Source: Eutrophocola sp963925675 (GTDB lineage: Bacteria; Pseudomonadota; Gammaproteobacteria; Pseudomonadales; Pseudohongiellaceae). From it: a stretch of 8,373 nucleotides of DNA. Below the pieces are notes generated by a model that searched no databases, was not told where the DNA came from, and was given only the letters and a program-made list of their open reading frames with translations. Every line of letters begins with the position of its first letter. Position 1 is the first letter of the stretch. Position numbers and translations under genes: made by a program. Shown here one piece after another: positions 5,757 to 8,373 of this stretch. The DNA lies in NCBI GenBank assembly GCA_963925675.1, contig CAWUSW010000094.1:1-8373 (forward strand). Direction: 5' to 3'.

Positions 5757-6738
5757 AAAAATATTAATTGTTGGTGCTGGTTCCGGCCTGGCTATTGTAA
5801 TTGTCCTCGCCTGGCTGGCCGCAAAAACATCAGTACCCGGAATTAATATTAATGTTCTGGCCATGCAGTGTAATGAAATTCCGACGCTTGCTTCACCATA
5901 CACAGGCATGATTTTGGTGAGCGGCGGAGAGTTCACCATGGGCGCTGAAGGAACCTATTTTGAAGAGAGCCCGGCATTTGCAACATCCGTAAATGATTTC
6001 TGGATGGCACAACATGAAGTCACCAATAGTGAGTTTGCCGAATTTATAGACGCCACCAGCTATGTCACGCTGGCAGAACGCGGCATTGAGAATTCATCCA
6101 CCGGTGAATTCATTCCCGGTTCTGCAGTTTTCGCGCCCCATGTCCGCGATGAACCAGTGAATCCTTTTGCCGGTTGGTGGCAATTCATGAACGATGCCAA
6201 CTGGCAACAGCCGGAAGGTCCAGGGTCAAATCTTGATGGCAGGTTGCTGCACCCGGTTGTCCATATCGCCTATGAAGATGCCCAGGCCTATGCTGCCTGG
6301 AAAGGACACTCCCTGCCCACAGAAGCACAGTTTGAATATGCCGCTCAGGGTAGTTTGCGCAGGGATTCAAGTGGGACCTATCAGTCCAACACCTGGCAAG
6401 GCCTGTTTCCTTTTCAGCATGATGCCCAGGACGGTTTTACCGGGACCGCCCCGGTAGGCTGCTATAGCGCAAATAATCTGGGATTGTATGATCTTATCGG
6501 TAATGTCTGGGAATGGACTCAAACCCCCTGGTTTTCAAATCATGGCTTTGTCGACAAGGAGAAATATCCGCAAGGCTATGACCCCTACCAACCCGGTGAG
6601 CCCGTTGCAGTCATCAAGGGCGGTTCCTATCTTTGTGCGCCTAACTACTGCATGCGTTATCGGCCTGAAGCAAGGCAAGCACAAAGCAAAGGACTGGGTA
6701 CTTCTCATATTGGTTTCAGAACTGTGATCAATCCCTGA
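5734..6738 (+). CDS. Formylglycine-generating enzyme (SUMF1/FGE family), N-terminally membrane-anchored
   Basis: This 334-residue protein has an FGE-sulfatase domain from about residue 58 to the end. FGE converts the cysteine of the CxPxR motif in sulfatases to C-alpha-formylglycine using O2 and copper. Family signs in order are ILVSGGEFTMG near 60, MAQHEVTNSEFAEF, PVVHIAYEDAQAYAAWKG, LPTEAQFEYAA, LGLYDLIGNVWEWT, and GGSYLCAPNYCMRYRPEAR near the C-terminus. Both catalytic copper-binding cysteines are present, C301 and C306, with the same CxxxxC spacing as human C336/C341. This separates it from the many FGE-fold proteins that lack them. Residues 10-30 form one hydrophobic helix after a basic KK, predicting a signal anchor with the domain in the periplasm. 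The start overlaps the sulfatase end by 23 nt, so translational coupling is likely. Adjacent C82 is the obvious substrate. Confidence 0.93.
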   Translation: MTSFTSSKKILIVGAGSGLAIVIVLAWLAAKTSVPGININVLAMQCNEIPTLASPYTGMILVSGGEFTMGAEGTYFEESPAFATSVNDFWMAQHEVTNSEFAEFIDATSYVTLAERGIENSSTGEFIPGSAVFAPHVRDEPVNPFAGWWQFMNDANWQQPEGPGSNLDGRLLHPVVHIAYEDAQAYAAWKGHSLPTEAQFEYAAQGSLRRDSSGTYQSNTWQGLFPFQHDAQDGFTGTAPVGCYSANNLGLYDLIGNVWEWTQTPWFSNHGFVDKEKYPQGYDPYQPGEPVAVIKGGSYLCAPNYCMRYRPEARQAQSKGLGTSHIGFRTVINP

Positions 6739-6754
6739 ATTCATTCATTAAAAT

Positions 6755-6777
6755 TTAACCATGACGACATGGGTTAA
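6755..6777 (+). terminator. Weak hairpin after the FGE gene
   Basis: TTAACC-ATG pairs with CAT-GGGTTAA around an ACGA loop, giving nine base pairs with a single bulged G. No U-run follows on the plus strand, so termination is uncertain. The overlapping GGGT-N5-ACCC at 6771-6783 offers a competing stem. It is the only candidate boundary between the sulfatase unit and ppdK. Confidence 0.3.
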
Positions 6778-6792
6778 TGACCCGTTAATTCG

Positions 6793-6820
6793 TACAATAA
6801 TAAAAATACTTCTTGGAGAA
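6793..6820 (+). promoter_or_regulatory. Candidate -10 and ribosome binding site of ppdK
   Basis: TACAAT (6793-6798, five of six -10 bases) occurs without a convincing -35. GGAGAA (6815-6820) gives a strong Shine-Dalgarno with GGAG 8 nt before the ATG at 6827. The binding site is well supported; the promoter is weak. Confidence 0.4.
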
Positions 6821-6826
6821 AAACCC

Positions 6827-8373
6827 ATGGCCAAGCGCGTATACCTTTTTAACGAAGGACATAAAGATGAACGGGATTTACTGGGAGGCAAAGGTGCCAA
6901 CCTGTGTGAGATGACCAACCTTGGTCTTCCTGTTCCCTTTGGTTTCATCATTACTACTGCCACCTGCCGTGAATTCTTTGACAATGGTAACAAGCTACCC
7001 AATCGTCTCGAACAGGATTGCCGGGTTGCCCTTGACCTGGTAGAAAACAAAATGGGTGCCCGCTTTGGCGACTCAGAAAACCCCTTACTTTTATCTGTAC
7101 GCTCTGGTGCGCCAGTGTCCATGCCAGGCATGATGGACACATTACTTAACCTGGGAATGAATGACGAAATTGTCGAAGGGCTTGCCAAAAAAACCGGCAA
7201 TCCGCGCTTTGCCTATGATTCCTACCGCCGCTTCATTCAGATGTTTGCCAATGTGGTGATGGGAGTCGAAGGGGATAAATTTGAAACCGTCATCAATGAG
7301 TACAAGCAAGCTAATGGCAAGATTCTGGATATTGAAATGCTTGCTGACGACTGGCAACAGGTTATAAAAATATTCAAAACCCTGGTGGACTTGCCACAGG
7401 ATCCATTTAAGCAATTATTTTTATCCATTGAAGCGGTTTTTCTTTCCTGGCATACACCACGGGCAATCGTCTATCGGGAAATGAATAATATTCCAGAATC
7501 TACTGGCACTGCAGTGGCCGTTCAGACCATGGTATTTGGAAATTTCAGTGATGATTCCGGTTCCGGTGTGGCCTTTACCCGTAATCCGTCTACCGGTGAA
7601 AAGGAGTTTTTCGGTGAAGTTTTATTTAATGCCGCCGGAGAAGATGTGGTAGCCGGCATTCGTACACCAGAACCCATTACTGCTCTGCAAGAAAAAATGC
7701 CGGACATTTACCAGCAACTTTTTGATACACAGGCTCTGCTGGAAAAACATTACCGGGATATGCAGGATATTGAATTTACCATTCAGGAAGGTCGCTTTTT
7801 CATTCTGCAAACCCGCAGTGGTAAACGTACCGGGCGGGCTTCCATTAAAATTGCCGTTGAAATGGTGAAAGAGGGAATGATTACGGAAAAGGAAGCCCTG
7901 CTGCGGGTCTCACCAGAACATGTGGAAGCCTTTCTTCATCCCATGGTTGATCCCGATGCGAAGACAGACATTGTCGCATCAGGATTGCCGGCCAGCCCGG
8001 GTGGAGCAACCGGCGCTGTGGTCTTTTCCGCTGATGAGGCTGTGGAAGTTGCCAGCAGCGGCAAGCAAGTCATCCTGGTAAGGCGTGAAACGACCGCGGA
8101 AGACATTCATGGCATGAAAGTCGCTGAAGGGATCCTCACTGAATTAGGAGGCATGACTTCTCATGCCGCCGTTGTTGCCAGGGGAATGGGCGTCTGCGCC
8201 ATCACCGGCTGCAACAATCTCAGTATTGATTATGCCGCAGGAACTGCAACAACTGAGTCAGGCAAGGTCATCAAGCGCGGCGACATCATCACCCTGGACG
8301 GATTAGCGGGTGAAGTAATGCTGGGGGATATCCCGAAAATAGTAGCCAGTTCCAGTGATGATTTTCAGATGCT
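6827..8373 (+). CDS. ppdK: Pyruvate, phosphate dikinase, partial (C-terminus beyond window)
   Basis: The first 515 codons of an enzyme of usually about 870-900 residues are present. It reversibly converts pyruvate, ATP and phosphate to phosphoenolpyruvate, AMP and pyrophosphate in the cytoplasm, serving gluconeogenesis or PPi-linked glycolysis. The ATP-grasp part shows GGKGANL with K22 and SVRSGAP with R92. D314-I-E316 and Q328 (LQTRSGKRT) correspond to D321, E323 and Q335 of the Clostridium symbiosum enzyme, which I aligned from memory. SGVAFTRNPSTGEKEF and GEDVVAGIRTPEP are near-invariant family blocks. The phosphohistidine domain holds GGMTSHAAVVARGMG with catalytic H446. The residue before GGM, normally Arg in TxRGGMTSH, is Leu440 here. 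The PEP-binding barrel is missing because the window ends. The start has a strong GGAG. It is likely independent of the sulfatase genes. Confidence 0.96.
   Translation, partial: MAKRVYLFNEGHKDERDLLGGKGANLCEMTNLGLPVPFGFIITTATCREFFDNGNKLPNRLEQDCRVALDLVENKMGARFGDSENPLLLSVRSGAPVSMPGMMDTLLNLGMNDEIVEGLAKKTGNPRFAYDSYRRFIQMFANVVMGVEGDKFETVINEYKQANGKILDIEMLADDWQQVIKIFKTLVDLPQDPFKQLFLSIEAVFLSWHTPRAIVYREMNNIPESTGTAVAVQTMVFGNFSDDSGSGVAFTRNPSTGEKEFFGEVLFNAAGEDVVAGIRTPEPITALQEKMPDIYQQLFDTQALLEKHYRDMQDIEFTIQEGRFFILQTRSGKRTGRASIKIAVEMVKEGMITEKEALLRVSPEHVEAFLHPMVDPDAKTDIVASGLPASPGGATGAVVFSADEAVEVASSGKQVILVRRETTAEDIHGMKVAEGILTELGGMTSHAAVVARGMGVCAITGCNNLSIDYAAGTATTESGKVIKRGDIITLDGLAGEVMLGDIPKIVASSSDDFQM

Noticed and set aside
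5481..5939. 152-codon minus-strand open frame across the sulfatase/FGE junction
   Set aside because: It is antisense to two confident genes and has no ribosome binding site or family motif.
6748..7200. 150-codon minus-strand open frame over the start of ppdK
   Set aside because: It is antisense to highly conserved ATP-grasp coding sequence; its Ser/Arg-rich translation looks like a frame shadow.

Overview
The window looks like a chromosomal segment from a Gram-negative, aerobic, heterotrophic bacterium, most likely a gammaproteobacterium (inference). The reasons are two outer-membrane-type lipoprotein signals, a PQQ-dependent dehydrogenase, an oxygen-dependent formylglycine-generating enzyme, moderate GC content and AT-rich intergenic regions. 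There are six protein-coding genes, two of them cut by the window edges. I see no RNA genes, insertion sequences, CRISPR arrays or origins.

Left half, minus strand: the N-terminal 298 codons of a PQQ-dependent alcohol-type dehydrogenase with a lipoprotein signal (1-894) lie downstream of a POT-family proton/peptide symporter (1160-2908). The symporter carries an unusual extra segment of about 75 residues between TM3 and TM4, predicted to face the periplasm.

Middle: a 505-bp divergent intergenic region (2909-3413) holds two copies of the same dyad, AAGAAT-N4-ATTCT. One overlaps the start expected from a minus-strand TATAAT box. The other lies just upstream of the tetR ribosome binding site. 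A terminator-like hairpin with a T-run sits in the proposed leader of the transporter gene and may be an attenuator.

Right half, plus strand: a TetR-family regulator (TTG start), a PAS/AtsA-type arylsulfatase lipoprotein with a Cys-type formylglycine motif, and an overlapping gene for a membrane-anchored SUMF1-type formylglycine-generating enzyme (FGE) with both catalytic cysteines. The sulfatase and FGE form a substrate/activator pair, and both are predicted to be exported, so sulfatase maturation might occur outside the cytoplasm. After a short gap comes the first 515 codons of pyruvate phosphate dikinase (ppdK), probably a separate central-metabolism unit.

Working model (inference): the TetR protein controls itself and the divergent transporter through the paired dyads, and perhaps the sulfatase/FGE genes by read-through. 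The locus would desulfate an external sulfate ester and take up or oxidise products at the cell envelope. The substrate cannot be read from the sequence.
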